Positions 10,398 through 23,596 are shown, counted from the stretch's first letter. The stretch is DNA of 64,000 nucleotides from Paguma larvata (GCA_030068075.1 JAINVK010001077.1:186001-250000); one strand, 5' to 3'. Numbers and translations are program-made. The notes: generated from the letters alone by a model not told the origin.

Positions 10398-13231
10398 TCC
10401 TAATGGGCACCTGTAGAAAATACTCAGTGCCCAGCACTCTCCCAGGCCAGGTCTCCAGGCTGGCTGCCTGACTCTGCTACTCCTGAATGCCTAAGAAGGC
10501 ATATACCTGTACACTGCCTCAAAGGCAGGAAGAGGCTACAGATGGCACATGCTTGATATCAGGAGAATCACTAAATCCCTGAATCACATAGAGTTCCAAT
10601 CAAGTATAATTATCCCAGGAACCACTCGTTCGGCCATGACCAAGAAGCAGACTACCTCTGTACAAGTTTATCTGATGTGGTTTCAAATCAAGAGTAAGAC
10701 ACTCAAATGCTACAAGCCCACTTGAAACCATGTATTGTTTACTCCTTGATGGAACAAGGTCATCACATTATCAGGGACAGAGAAGAAAGGGAAACCTGAA
10801 TGAGTTTTGTAAAGTGAAATGCAGAGGGCTGCCTAAGGCTTCACAGATAAAGTTCTGGTGAGCAACACCCCTTTGAGGCGATGGAAGTGCCCCTCTGAGA
10901 AGACCAAAATGACAAATGGGTTCAGACTACCAACAGCCAATGGCTTTTAGCAGGGAAAAAAAGGAGAGAGCCATTTTGTTGAGGGCAAACCCAGTTCTCC
11001 ATACTAAAGATGTTCAAAAACTAAATTCTGTAGAAACATGCACTTTTACTATGAGCAAATGACTTGTACTAAGAGGCTTTCTGGCATCACATGGAAGAAT
11101 TGACTTTCAGTCCCACCTTAACCAATATGGGTGACCCTTCCTCTTGTGTGTGGGGTATGGTCTTGGTACAGCTGTATTAATCCAACAACTCATTGACGTT
11201 TTTAATCCCAGGGGCCTTTGGAAAGGTAAATCAGAGCGTAGGGGCATGGGAGAGTTAAGACATGCCAAGATTGTTTGGAGACACTATTGTCAGAACTCAG
11301 TGCATCAAGAAGGAGATCAGAATGGAACTTGAAGATTGCAGAGGTGGATAGAAGGAGCATCCCAGTTTGGGCTTATTACTCGCACGGAAGGTGTTGTGGA
11401 TACAACAGAGAGATTTATTCAACTTCTTCAGCAGCTGGAGTGGTTAGAAAGATAAGGTGGTAGTTGCACTTAGAGGGATAATTTGGTTTCTCTATTTCAC
11501 CCTTTTGTCTTCTCTAGATGCTTGAGATTTGGGTCAATTTACGTGGGAGTCAGAGCAAGAGGTTTGGTAAAACTAAGAGAACAGGAATTTTGTTTTGAAA
11601 GGCAGTATGACGAGGTGAGTAGTTTAAGGAATATAGAAAAGCCTGGCATGAGGTACAGAATATTATTCATCCTGGACTTTCTTCCAGACATGTAGCACTT
11701 CAAAATGCAAGCCATGTTGAAAAGTGAAGACAGTGGTAGGAGTGTCCAGGAGAGGAAGGGTCACGGATGGAATCCACCACTGCCCTGTTGAAAGGAAATT
11801 CTGAGTGCAGCGGTAAGTGATTGTGTACATTCAACATAAACTACTCATATTGTTTATTTCGAATAAAAATCTAGGGGAATTCCTCAGTGACTCAGTAGTT
11901 GTGTATCTTTTGAATGTAAACTGGTTTTCTAATATATGAATCCGGTTTCCAGGTAATCCTTGGAGATAAAATTTTGGTTTTGAAAATCAGTGTTTCATGT
12001 ATATTAGGGGTTGTGATGGGTTTCACTCATCCAGAGGAAAGATAAATATTTTCATTGTTTTTGGATCCTCAGAAAATGTGAACTTAGGCTTTGCTAGACC
12101 TCTGAGAAGTCCTGTCTGACAAAGAAAGATGGAAAAGGCTGAATAGAGACTAACTTACCCATCATCACTCTGGTGACAAAAGAACCTACAACCACCCTTC
12201 ACTCCAGATAGTTAAAATTCCAGAACCCGGAGGGTGGAGTACATTGATTATTAATGCTAAGGAGAGACTAGGAGGTGAGCCGTCTGCACATCTGTTCCAT
12301 ATCTGTTACAGAGGACTACAAAAGAAGCCGGGGCTTCCCAGGGCTTAAGTGTGAGCTTTGGTTATTTATGAGATTATTCAGCCCATATCCCTAGGCTAGA
12401 AATGACAGCAGGTTTCAGGATGAAAGCTCATGCAGTTTCCCATGGGTGACCATGACTGCTTCTCTTCCGAATGTCATGTGAGTGCAAGTCCAAGAGAGCA
12501 AAGTGTAACGTCTCTCCTCCCCGACCTGCTGGTGAGCCACTCGGGGCTGATTTCACCTGTACGTCCCGATCGCCTGGACTTTAACCTGGATAGCCTCCTC
12601 AGCACACTCTGAAGCTGATTCGGGAGGGCCGCTGCCGCAAACACCTCAAGGCATCCAGTGCAGGCTCTGTGCTTTCAGGGGGATAGACCATTACGGAATG
12701 AGAGGGAGATTCTCGGCTGGGTATGGAGATGCTAGGTCTCTCCTAAGTCCTTTGGCCTCCTGCTTTTACTGCCAGCCTTGGCAGCTGAGCAGCTATTAAC
12801 AACTGGCATATAACATCCAGAACGTATTCCCAAAAAACCTCTTACCGAGAGAGCAGGGAGTACAAAAATGCAGGAAGGTAGAATGGGGAGGAAACCAGTC
12901 CCCACTGTGTCACTGCCCCTTCGCAAACACCAGACACCCCTAAAGACATTAAAGTAACTGAGAGGTCCAAGACTATATTCTAAACATGTGCCTTACATCC
13001 AGGATCCTTATTTTCTAGGGCTTTGGGATACTTCCCAAATTTTAGCAAATAGAAGCCTAAATTTTTAAAAAACCTAAAATGAACTTCAAAAGCAGAAATA
13101 GAATGAACCTCATTTTCTAGTCACGATGTGGGAAAACCAAAACTGCAATATCATATAGCTTTGGATCAAAGGGGAATTGTAACAAAAACCACAATAATAA
13201 TTAATTTTGAAATCATCGGTAATAACACTGT
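10398..13231. other. intergenic stretch, nothing assignable
   Basis: Mixed sequence with only short random ORFs (at most 70 codons) and no splice-supported gene. The part 12,300-12,700 is GC-richer and could be an old LTR, but I see no diagnostic termini. Confidence 0.45.
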
Positions 13232-13800
13232 GATGATTAATTCAATGTGTCAACTTGACTGGACTAAGAGATGCCTGGATAGCTGGTAAAACATTATTTC
13301 TGGGCTTGTCCGTGAGAGTGTTACCAGAAGATATTAGTGTTTGACCCAGTGACTGAGTAAAGTGTTCTGTGCTCACCAAGTTCACGGGCAAGCATCCAAT
13401 CTTGAGGGCCTAAATAGAACCAAAAGGTCAAGAGCGAATTCCCTTGCTCTCTTCTTGAGCTAGGCTGTCCATCTTTTCCTGCTCTTGAAGATTAAAGCTA
13501 CTGGTTCTGTTTTTCAGACTCCGGGAGTTACACCTGAAACCCCCTGGTTCTCAGGCCTTCCACTTAGGACTGGGAGTTACATCATCAGCTCTCCTGGTTC
13601 TTACGTGTTCCAACACAGGCTGAATTATATCACCAGCCTTCCTGGCTCTCCAATTTGCGGATAGCAGATTATGGGACTTCTCAATATTCATAACTGCATG
13701 AGCCAATTCCTGTAGTCTCTCTCTACATATACATATATAGATATAGATATAGATATGTAGAATGTGTATTGGTTGTTTCTCTAGAAAATCCTAATCCAGA
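13232..13800 (+). mobile_element. old retro-repeat (LTR-like family, unnamed)
   Basis: Begins GATTAATTCAATGTGTCAAC and continues through AACATTATTTCTGGGC, a double CTGGTTCT...GGCCTTC block and GAGCCAATTCCTGTAG to a TA-rich tail ending near TCTAGAAAATCCTAATCCAG. I recognise this arrangement as a widespread old mammalian interspersed repeat but will not name the family without a library search. A second 3' fragment lies at 57,075-57,200. Confidence 0.7.
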
Positions 13801-13801
13801 C

Positions 13802-13802
<1 letters not shown>

Positions 13803-13881
<79 letters not shown>
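13803..13881. repeat. (TA)n microsatellite
   Basis: Nearly 80 bases of TA dinucleotide with two or three interruptions; likely length-variable. Confidence 0.95.
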
Positions 13882-13882
<1 letters not shown>

Positions 13883-13974
13883 CTATAGAATGGACTAAAA
13901 CCATATTTAGAGGAAAATCAACAACTTAAATATTTTTATCATTAAACAGCAAAGAATTAAAAGATAGTATCCTA

Positions 13975-14193
13975 GGGTGCCTGGCTGGCTCAGTTAGTTA
14001 AGCATCTGACTCTTGATTTAGGCTGAGGTCATAATCTCATGGTTCGTGGGTCTGAGCCCTGCACTGGGCTCTGCACTGACAGCATGAACCCTGCTTGGGA
14101 TTCTCTCTCTCTCTGTTCCCCTCCCCCACTTGCGATTTTCCAAAAAATAAACATATAAATAAATAAGTAAAAAAATAAAAATAAATAAATAAA
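13975..14193 (+). mobile_element. felid tRNA-derived SINE
   Basis: Head GGGTGCCTGGCTGGCTCAGT and a very long AAATAAATAAATAAAT-type tail. Confidence 0.92.
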
Positions 14194-14194
14194 T

Positions 14195-14350
14195 GACATA
14201 TCCTGAATATGTATTGAAAGCTTATTCTGTGTAAGGCCTGAACAATACATATCTCATTTAACCTTTTTAGCACTGCTGAGATGGGTACTGGTTTTTGCCC
14301 TTCATAGTACTTAGGAGGTAGGTATTTTGCCCTTACCTTTCTGAAATGTT
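14195..14350 (+). mobile_element. MIR-like SINE fragment
   Basis: Diverged match to the MIR 3' half: ATTGAAAGCTTATTCTGTGT, CTCATTTAACCTTTTTAGCA and GAGATGGGTACTGG in order. Confidence 0.5.
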
Positions 14351-16317
14351 CAGAAATTTAATCAGACACATCCACACAATGTTCTAACTAGGATATCTAT
14401 TTCCAAGATATCACATATTTCTTGATTCGATGCCACAAGTATTTATTAGTGCATGTTACGTACAGGACAGTATAACAAAGCAATTAGTAATGGATGTTTT
14501 CTACCCTGCGAAACCCAGTTGTGTGTGTATGCTACAGATGAGCGGGAGGATGTGGCTCATATTATGATCACGACTAAGCCTACTAGCTAAACTTGCCTGT
14601 AGGAAATGCTCAAAATGACGCATAAACCCGGCACCATGGCTGCAGAGAGTAAAGTGATTCCAACTTTGGGTGGGAGCAGGAGTCAACTATGGTGCTTGTT
14701 GCCATAGCTCATGGAAGCAGTTCTGAGTGGTTCAAACAATCAGTTAATGTGATCGAAGCAGGAAAAGCATACACATTTCCACTTTATTGAAATATTGCAT
14801 AGATACAGAGCAGTTGGGCACATCCATTCTAAGGCACTGTTCTGGTTTGAATACAAGTTCACAAGAGAGAAAAGAGAAGCCATTACATTCTGTAGTTTTC
14901 ATCTCTACATTCAGACTCCTCCCATGTTACATGTTTATTGCTACTGGGATGTCAATTTTAATCCCACACTTATAGCAGCATCATACAGGGACCTGGGTGA
15001 CAATTAAAGATACGTCCTGGCTGTAGCACTTGATATGCTTTGGCACTTAATTACAAACTCTCTTGCATTGTTCTCCATTTATTTCCCAACTCCTGTTTAA
15101 CTAACAATATTATAAACTCCTTATGAATCGGACTCATGGATTAATGTCTTTACTAGTTTCCATTGAGCCTAGAACAGGACCAATTAGGCACATAGTACTT
15201 GCCCCCAAAATACTTATATTCAATATCACTGCCGAGAACTTCAATTGAATAGAACAAAATACACTTTCCCTAGTGCTAGTTTAAGGAAAGAATGACTGGC
15301 ATCCTCATAAAGGGAAAACACTTGAATGTCCTACTTCTTGTATTTTATAACAAGGAACTAGACTGAATGAATATTTTCATGTATTAACAGCTATAACTGA
15401 CAAAGAGAGTTCTTCCCTTGCTACAGGAATTTGAGTCCTTACCATAGTATACGAGAACGTTTATATAAGTAGCAATATGTGTGTGATTATAAGTAAAATT
15501 CAAAGAGGTTGAGAATCACTGAGTGACTTATAAATTATCCCAATTAGTGACCCTCACCTCCTTAAAATGATGTGTGTGTTACATAAAAAATGTATATACG
15601 TAAAGAATTTTTCATAACACCCTTGAAACAACTGGAGATAACTAGGCTTGGGAGTAATGAGACTATACTGATAGCTATAGAAATTGTTAAAGGTGGTGTG
15701 TTCCAAGGAATATTTGCAGAATATTAGTTCTGTGGGTTATTACTGGGTATACATAAAAAAGGGTTCTGGGGTCAAACAGGTTTGCAAAACATTGAGCCAA
15801 AAGAGGTGCTTTATCTGCCTTTACTGGAGGACCTCTCGGAGACGCTCACATGCTGATATGCACTGTGTATCTAGAAGGTGGAGACAGCAGGGATTTCCGA
15901 ACTTATTCGTAAAATATCTTGTAGAACTAAGTGCTCTATGACACACAGTTAGGGGGACACTGAATTAAAGAATGGGCAAAATCGTAAAAGCACTGAGAGA
16001 CACATCGGTGAATACCAAAGAAGAGTAAAAAGCCCCAGACACTGGTTTCTCCGTCAATCTAAGTTAAATTAGATCTACTTGTATGACATCAACTGTCCAA
16101 TGGATTCTTCCACAAAGAGCTTGGTTGGTCTGTGAACAAAATAAATCATCAAATTAATACTCAGCTCTAAGCAGCATCACCCCAGACTGCCAACTAAACA
16201 GACTAGCAAACTTTGCAAAATTTATAAGTAAAGGTTAAAATCTTAGTTTCCTTAAGCATAAACAATTTCAATGGAAATAACCTAGTTCTTACCAGGCAAA
16301 TGTGTTCTCAACACATT
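14351..16317. other. region downstream of ZNF449, nothing assignable
   Basis: AT-rich DNA with only short random ORFs; a MIR/L2-like scrap may lie at 15,140-15,230. Part may be ZNF449 3' UTR if a distal polyadenylation site is used. Confidence 0.4.
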
Positions 16318-16323
16318 TTTATT
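16318..16323 (-). terminator. candidate polyadenylation signal of ZNF449
   Basis: AATAAA on the minus strand, 467 bases beyond the ZNF449 stop codon. It is a candidate only; no transcript end is visible in genomic sequence. Confidence 0.4.
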
Positions 16324-16789
16324 ATTTGACAAAATACGCTGTCTCCTTTCTTGCTACTTAGGACACATATAAAGCTTTGAATTAACATAATCCCCTTTAA
16401 TAATGACAACAGAATAATTATGGTGCTGCTTTAGTAGTTATGTTGATAGACATGGTCATCCATTATATTAACCCTACTCTGAAAAGGATTGTCATCAATT
16501 ATATGCTTTACGCTTATATCTAGGATAGAGTTGGCTTGGGCCACAAAACATCTCATTGTTAAAAAAAAAAAAGGGAGAGACAGCGTAAATCAAATCTGGG
16601 AATGTTGCAAGAGTAGATGGAAACTCTAGAATTTATATACTTTGGAAGAAGGGTTTTTAAAATAGTTTTTTAAACCTGTTCTCAAAAGGTCAAACAGAAA
16701 GATTCTTCCAAGACAAACAGGCTGCTGTAGGTTAATTTTTTTTTGAGTTAGTGTCAATTTCTGTAGGAACCTGTTCTCTTCAAATATTC

Positions 16790-17673
16790 TTAAAGAAGTC
16801 CTCTAAAGTGAGTGACTTGGTGCATAATAAGGCCTGCCCTCTGCCTGAAGCTTTTCGAACAGTGACTACACTTGTATGGCTTCTCCCCTGTATGAATTCT
16901 TAAATGAATAACAAGGCTTGGTCTCTGTCTAAAGCTTTTCCCACAGTAATTACATTTAAAAGGTCTCTCTTCTGTGTGAGTTCTCTGATGCAAAGTAAGA
17001 GCTGTCAGTCTACTAAAACTTTTCCCACAACTGTGACATCTGTGAGGTTTTTCACCCGAATGAGTTTTCAGATGTCTTTTGAGACTCGATCCATGACAAA
17101 AGCTTTTCCCACACTCAAGACATTTGTATGTTTCTTCTTCAGAATGGGTTCTCTGGTGCCCTATAAGGTGTGACCGCCGAGTGAATCGCTTTTTACACAC
17201 AGTGCATTCATAGGGTCTCTCCCCGGTATGAAGTCGTTGGTGTCTATAAAGGTCTGAACTACGAAGGAATCTTTTTCCACACTCAGGGCATTTATGAGGT
17301 TCCTCTCCTGAGTGAATTCTCTGGTGCCCTGTAAGTTGCGACTTCCGCGCAAAACATTTTCCACATTGAGAACATCGGTGAGGTTTGTCCCCTGGACTCT
17401 TTTTCTTCTGGGGTCTGGGGTCAAGAGGTTCTTCTAAATTGGAATTCTCAGGTTTCTCTCCTGCAGAGGGGGTCTGATGATCTACAAGTTTTGTTAAATC
17501 TGTCTGTAAATCCTCTGGGGGACTTTCCCATTGATTTTCCAACTGTACATAGTCTTTTTGCAAAATGGGACCATGGAGAGCATTCCCCTCCAAAGTAACA
17601 ATAAATGGATACATATTCTCCAGCTTTTTCTGTTTTGAAGAATCTTCTTCATTTTCTATCCCAATCTCAAAAC
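16790..17673 (-). CDS. ZNF449: ZNF449 coding exon 5: seven C2H2 zinc fingers
   Basis: Terminal coding exon, residues about 226-518, opening after the acceptor TTTCTTTTCTCAG in phase 1. The first ~100 residues form a charged linker, including [16 protein letters not shown] and a lysine-rich [13 protein letters not shown]. Seven consecutive C-x2-C-x12-H-x3-H fingers occupy residues about 323-513, separated by TGEKP-like linkers. Several linkers are non-canonical (HSGEEP, HSEEET, HTEERP), as I recall for this gene. All seven Cys2His2 sets are complete. The protein ends five residues after the last histidine. Fingers of this type bind DNA in the nucleus; the target site cannot be read safely from sequence alone. 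Confidence 0.97.
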
Positions 17674-17864
17674 CTGAGAAAAGAAACAGAAACAGCAGAT
17701 GTCACTGTGTCCCACAGAGAGGAACACATGAGGGAAAACGAAGAACTGTATTAAACCATCAGTAGGGATACAGAAATTCCTAAGTAGAACCCCAAACTCT
17801 CTACCCTGATTAAGGCTGAATTTTTCTTTTCTTTTTTCCATGACATCAATGAACAATTACTTAC

Positions 17865-17978
17865 CTAGCTTGGAATCAAGTAATTGTTTCATTTCTTTGG
17901 AATCTTGTAGTTCCTTCACCCATGCCTCTTCTCGAGGCTCCAATGAAAAGTTCACGTCAAGCTTTGGTATTGGATATC
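17865..17978 (-). CDS. ZNF449: ZNF449 coding exon 4 (linker)
   Basis: A 114-base exon missing from long-ORF scans. The acceptor TTTCTTACGGCCAG opens [20 protein letters not shown], then [17 protein letters not shown], and the donor is GTAAGT. It enters and leaves in phase 1, completing split glycine codons on both sides. It lies where some SCAN-ZNF genes carry a KRAB box, but it has only the [11 protein letters not shown] stub and no repressor motif. Confidence 0.93.
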
Positions 17979-18172
17979 CTGGCCGTAAGAAAGATGAGAA
18001 GCATGATAGTTTATGTCATCAAGGGTTTTCCTTAACGACATCTTGGACATGTGGGCACTTAATGTCTACTTTCTTCCCAATTACTATTACTCCACCCGAG
18101 ATCTCTTACAAGAGACTCTTGTTTTTAAATATAAAAATAAAACATGCAATGAGAGAACATCCTTTTGTGTTC

Positions 18173-18192
18173 AATTCAATTCAATTCAATTC
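18173..18192. repeat. (AATTC)n pentanucleotide run
   Basis: Four tandem AATTC units in intron 3 of ZNF449. Confidence 0.85.
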
Positions 18193-18380
18193 TCCTCTAT
18201 GGAAGGGGAGTAAATCATTTCTGTGTTGAAATCAATGCACTAAAAGATATCTATATTTTGATATTTGATTTATTCAGGTTAGAGCCAAAATGGGAAGTAA
18301 ATTTTCATAAAGTTTTGGCATATTGGAGAAACGCTGTTATTGATACCAAGTGAAGAGAAAGCTAAAAGTTGGGGTTATGA

Positions 18381-18580
18381 GGGGCACCTAGGTGGCTCAG
18401 TCAGTTAAGCATATGACTCTTGATTTCGGCTCAGGTCATGATCTCTTGGTTCGTGAGTCTGAGCCCCAAGTCGGGGGTTCTGTGCTGATAAGCTGCTTGG
18501 GATACTCTCTCTCCGTCTCTCTCTGCCCCTCCCCTGCTCATGCACATATGCATGCTCTCTCTCAAAAATAAATAAACATA
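18381..18580 (+). mobile_element. felid tRNA-derived SINE
   Basis: Flanked by the perfect 10-base target-site duplication GGGGTTATGA (18,371 and 18,581); antisense to ZNF449 in intron 3. Confidence 0.96.
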
Positions 18581-18590
18581 GGGGTTATGA

Positions 18591-19149
18591 AACTATTTAC
18601 TAGAATATTTTCCATTGAGATTTTCAAATAAAACGGAAATGACTAGGCTGCCAACAAGCAAAAGCAGTGTTTATGTTTATTTCAGCCGAAGTCTAGAAGT
18701 ACACTCTTTTGAAATTAACCCAGATAACTATCCAACAGTATTTCTCACTGTCGGTCTAAGAACAACTAGCACAAGTCCCTACATTCATTGTCCCCCTACG
18801 TCCTACCACCCCTCTCCCCACCCAGAGTGGCTGGGGCTTGCATCCTCTTTCCATGACCCTTCCTCACCTTCCTCAGCTCTGGCAAAGTATATCAGTCTGC
18901 AATAAAGTGTGCGATGAAAATTGTTGACTTGAAATCTAAATGCAGGATGCTGTTTAAATATTAGCAATATTTTTTAAATATTAGCATTATTAAAATAACA
19001 TTAGCAAATGAATGAAAATTTAAGTTTCAAAACATTATGTCAAAACATAGGAAGTGGACTAAAATACCTCATTTTATATTTTTGTGGAAAAAAGACCTTT
19101 TGGAATTAAGAATAACAAACAAAAATACATTTCAAATAAAATTTCATTT
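18591..19149. other. ZNF449 intron 3, unique part
   Basis: No repeat or gene recognised. Confidence 0.5.
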
Positions 19150-19166
19150 AAATTCACTATATTGTT

Positions 19167-19365
19167 GGGGCACCTGGGTGGCTCAGTTGGTTAAGTGTCT
19201 GGCTCTTGATTTCATCTCAGGTCATGATCTCATGGTTAGTGAGTTTGAGCCCCAAATCGGACTCTGCGCTGAGAGTGTGGAGCCTGCCTGGGCTCCTCTC
19301 TTTATCCCTCCCCCATGTGCTCTCTCTCTCTCTCAAAATAAATAAACTTTAAAAAAATTTAAAAA
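19167..19365 (+). mobile_element. felid tRNA-derived SINE
   Basis: Perfect target-site duplication AAATTCACTATATTGTT (19,150 and 19,366), implying a recent insertion. Confidence 0.96.
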
Positions 19366-19642
19366 TAAATTCACTATATTGTTTTTGTTTAGATCTCAAA
19401 GCTAAGAGCGGGATCAAAGGGTAATATGGCACAGGTCAAACAAAACTGGGCGTTACAGATCAAAGAAAAGCTGCCATGGGGGAAAACTGAAACTTGAAAG
19501 AAGCTGACTAGCAAAGGCCTAGGTGTAAAATATGGATTTATAACCAAAATGTAGTGGGTGAGATGGATTTCTAGCATATCATAAGGAGTTCTGCAGAACT
19601 ATTTCCAATGAAACTAGTGAAAGTTATTAAAAATAAAAAACA

Positions 19643-19857
19643 GGGGCACCTAGGTGGCTCAGTTGGTTAAGCGTTCGACTCTTGATTTTGGCTCAGGTCA
19701 TGATGTCACAGTTCATGGGATCCAGCCCTGCACTGGGCTCCATGCTGACAACCAGGAGCCTGCTTGGGATTCTCTCTTTCCCTCTCTCTGTCCCTCCCCT
19801 GCTTGCATTCTCTCTCTCAGTAAATAAATAAATTTTAAAAAAATAAATAAAACAAAC
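19643..19857 (+). mobile_element. felid tRNA-derived SINE
   Basis: Head GGGGCACCTAGGTGGCTCAG, CT-rich section and AATAAATAAATTTTAAAA tail. Confidence 0.93.
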
Positions 19858-19859
19858 AT

Positions 19860-20559
19860 TGGTCCTAAAGGCCTATAGCAAACTATAAAACATCTATTTT
19901 TTTAAATCTGCTAAAATTCACAGGTAATAGGGAGATTCTGAAGGATTTAAACCACAACAGTTCTCTTTGGTGCCTCTCCCAGCTCTGCTCTACACTGGCA
20001 GAGCCAAAGGACCGAGGCAGTCACTCCCCTGGCTCCCTTTCAAGGGCTATCTTCTTGGAAGGGGCAGGACCTCAGCATTTCTCATCCTACCCCCAGCTAC
20101 CCACTGTTGATTCTAAAGTCCAAATAATCGTGGCTGCAAGGTGGGGGCGGCTTTTATCTACCCAGTCTCTACTGGTGGAGTGGATGATCTACCCTGGGTG
20201 TCATACTGGTGAGAACACCAGAGTACTCCCTGACTGTTCTTGTAAGGCAGTTGTGACTGTAAGGCAGTGGTTCTATGCCTTGAAAGGCAACCAAGAAGGC
20301 CTGAGGGCCGGACCCAGTACTTGGCTCCTAAAGTGACAGTTTCACTCAGAGATAAGCACGCCATTTCCCCCACTTTCAGAGCCATGTATCAGAGATTTGG
20401 CCTTGGAGAAGCAGGCCTTAAAACAGGTAGCTCCTAATATATTCTCAAAAAAAAATTGATTCATTTGCAACAGAGAGTGAAAACATTCAAGCCTAAGGAT
20501 ATTCTGAAAAAGAGTACAGGTTATAATGAAAGGCAACCGAAAGAGTTTGATAGATTTAT
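19860..20559. other. ZNF449 intron 3, unique part
   Basis: No gene or repeat recognised. Confidence 0.45.
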
Positions 20560-21828
20560 GGACTATACACCTTAAACTGTAGGCTGACTAGTTTGCAGAA
20601 GAAAACTGGGGAAAAAGACAAGCTGGGAGGAGCCCTTCTGGGATCACAAAAAATCTCAAAACCTGACCTCAGGAGCTAGCCCAACAAAGGCATCTGAAAT
20701 TGACTGGATTAGTCGACAGAGAAATTATGCTCCAGGGCATTGTTGAAAACAATAGAGCAATTAGCTGGCAATTAATGGCTGGGTCAGGTCAGGGAAAAAG
20801 ACAGCCAAAGAAAGCCCTGTAAAAAGTACTGTCATCACAGGGTGACTGTGTGCACATCCAAGACTGTGCTCCCTGAGAAGCAACATCAAAAGGTTAACAT
20901 TTCAGAGTGGACTAGACTTGACTAAAATAATACAGCCATTACCAAACAAATAAGCAAATAAATAACAGTAACAAACCTTGGGGAGGGGAAAGAAGGAATT
21001 GGAGTTGCTATAATATATCATCTAAAATGTCCAGTTTCCAACAAAATATGATGAGCCATTCATGTGGACAGGAAAGTATAACTCAAACACTAGAAAAAGA
21101 AAAAAGAGTGGGGAACGGAATCTGCCTATGTGAGTGACTAGATACTGAATTTAACAAAGACTTCAAAGTAGCCATTATGAGTATGTTCCAAGAACGAAAC
21201 AAATCATGATTAAAGAAGTAAATTATGATGACAAACATCACATCAAATAGACAATATCAATAAATAGAAAGTATAAAGATAATCCAATGGAAATTCTGTA
21301 GCTGAAAAGTACAGTAACTGAAATGAAAAATCCCCTAGAATGGCTCAAGAATGGATGTGAACTGTCAGAAGGAATCAGTGAACTTGGAGACAGATCAGTA
21401 GAGATTATACTATCAGGAGAACAGAGAGAAAAAAAGAATGAAGGGAAGTGAATGGAGCCTCAGAGAAAAGTGGGGCACCACTAAATGCCATTATAATAGA
21501 TATATAATGAGAGAACCAGGAGAGGAGTGAGAGAAAGGAGCAGAAAAAAAAAAAAAAAGAAATTGAAGAAATAGTGGCCCCAAACTGCCCAAATGTGTTA
21601 AAAACACATTCATCTGCACATCTAGGAAACTCAGTGAATTCCAAGCAGGACAAACACAAAGAGATCTATAAACAGGGAACTTCAATAAAATTAAAGGCTG
21701 AGTTCTCACCAGCTACACTGGAGACCAGAAGACAATAGGGCAACATACTCAAAGTGCTCAAAGAAAAATGAGAAGTGCCAACCGAGAGTCTTATATCCAG
21801 AAAAGCTATCTTTAAAAGCTGAACGTGA

Positions 21829-22033
21829 GGGGTGCCTGGGTGGCTCAGTAGGTTAAGCATCCAACTTCAGCTCAGGTCATGATCTTGCAGTCCGTGAGTT
21901 CAAGCCCTGCGTTGGGCTCTGTGTTGATAGCTCAGAGCCTGGAACCTGCTTCAGATTCTGTGTCTCCCTCTCTCTCTGCCCTTCCCCCACTCGCACTCTC
22001 TCTCTCAAAAATAAACATTAAAACAAAGTTTTT
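21829..22033 (+). mobile_element. felid tRNA-derived SINE
   Basis: Standard layout with a weak flanking repeat (GAACGTGA / GAATGTGA). Confidence 0.92.
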
Positions 22034-22117
22034 AAATGAATGTGAAACAACATTTCTAATAAACAAAAAACAGTGAGAATTCATGGGTAGCAGTCTTGCC
22101 TAACAAGAAATACTAAA

Positions 22118-22350
22118 GGGGGGCGCCTGGGTGGCTCAGTCGGTTGAGCGGCCGACTTCAGCTCGGGTCTTGATCTCACGATCTCACCGTCTGTGAGTTC
22201 GAGCCCCGCGTCGGGCTCTGTGCTGGCGGCTCGGAGCCTGGAGCCTGTTTTGGATTCTGTGTCTCCCTCTCTCTCTGCCCTTCCCCTGCTCACTCTCTGT
22301 CTCTATGTCTCTCAAAAATAAATAAACATAAAAAAAAAATTAAAAAAAAA
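22118..22350 (+). mobile_element. young felid tRNA-derived SINE
   Basis: Near-consensus head GGGGGCGCCTGGGTGGCTCA. Perfect 13-base target-site duplication AAGAAATACTAAA on both sides (left copy ends at 22,117, right copy starts at 22,351). Confidence 0.97.
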
Positions 22351-22420
22351 AAGAAATACTAAACGAAGGTCCTCACCTGAAAGCTAGTGATTCCAAATGG
22401 TAATTCAAATCCACATGAAA

Positions 22421-23590
22421 GCCTTGTGCCGGGACCGTGGACGCAGGCCCAGTCAGTCCGCCTGGCGCAGAGTTGCTCAGCCGCCAGCGGTGTCCCGAGC
22501 CGCCTGCGGAGCGCCAATCGAGCGCCTGCCCCGGCCTAGCAGGAGCGAGCGCCCGCGTCGTGGGGAGCGACCGCTGCCGCTGCCGCCACCGCCAGCGGGG
22601 AGTGTGCGTCCGCTGCAGCCGCCGCCGGCGTAGCGGGGAGCGAGCGCCCGCCGCCATGGACTCAGCGCCCAGCGCCGGGCTGCCTGCGGTGCCCCGAGTC
22701 ACCTACGGAACACGTCTAACCCCGGCACATTTGCAGCAGGATCGGGGGTGGCAGGCAGGCGCCCAACCGACCAGTGGACCACACTGCGCTGACGCCCATA
22801 GCAGAGCGAGGACAGAAACAAGGGGACGAGTGGAAGCCCCGGACCGAGAACAAAGGACTGAAAGGACGCCATTGTTGTCTTACGGTCCACAAGCACCGGC
22901 CCCAGGAAGTCACCCCCAGAGCCATCCCTGCTGCAGTGGAGACGGACCCGCCTACACCAAACCACGCCCCTCCTCACAGGAGTGACACCTCTCAGCGGGA
23001 GCTACAGGGGCCAAGTTCAGACCGCTGCCTGGAGTAACTCCAGGTCATTTCTTTTTTAAATAGATGCTCCCCGTTATTCTTCTTACTGATCCCCACTCCT
23101 GAGCTGACTATCCAGGGTACTGGCTGACTTAAACAGAATTTTAACCCACTCTCTCAAGGCATGTTCTACACCTCCTTCTGCACTTCCCTATCTCTCTCTC
23201 TGGAGTAACCAGGCCACATAATCTCATCTGAGCAATTTCTGTCTTCATTCCTTTTTCCTTGCATCAGTCCTAATTCTGATTTCTCTCAGTCTGGATTAAG
23301 CCCTTTAGTCACTCTAACTGGGCAAAGACCATTTCCTTCTTTCCCCTGCACCTGTCACTATTCTCTCTGTATATGCTCTGCCACCAGCACACTACATACC
23401 CTGTCCTTAACGTGTAGCTGGTACTTCGGGACATTGCCCTCAGAGAGTCATTTGTTATTCTTTATTCTGTTGTGAACTGCTTGTCTGTATCATTTGTCAG
23501 TACGTTTGAGTATTTCTGTTTTCTGTTTGTCTGTCAGTCTGTTTTCCTTTCCAGGGCAACGTCACGAAACAATCCAAAACACATCTAGCC
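22421..23590 (+). promoter_or_regulatory. L1 5' UTR / internal promoter region
   Basis: The first ~500 bases are strongly GC- and CpG-rich, unlike their surroundings, as expected of an L1 internal promoter. The rest is pyrimidine-rich leader before ORF1. The short GC-rich ORFs here are not protein genes. Confidence 0.75.
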
Positions 23591-23596
23591 AAAATG

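Larger units (their letters stand above)
20560..22406 (+). mobile_element. old L1/HAL1 element, 5' (ORF1) part
   Basis: Diverged plus-strand L1 ORF1-type sequence, with ACTGGAGACCAGAAGACAAT and a late CTTATATCCAGAAAAGCTATC block, broken by stops. Two younger SINEs (21,829 and 22,118) and the young L1 at 22,421 sit inside it; its continuation resumes at 28,627. Confidence 0.75.

Noticed and set aside
16904..17424. ORFs antisense to or frame-shifted within the zinc-finger exon
   Set aside because: Shadows of the ZNF449 fingers, caused by their repeated codon pattern.
22437..22985. Overlapping GC-rich ORFs of up to 182 codons
   Set aside because: They lie in the CpG-rich L1 5' UTR on both strands, in several frames, without domains: composition artefacts.
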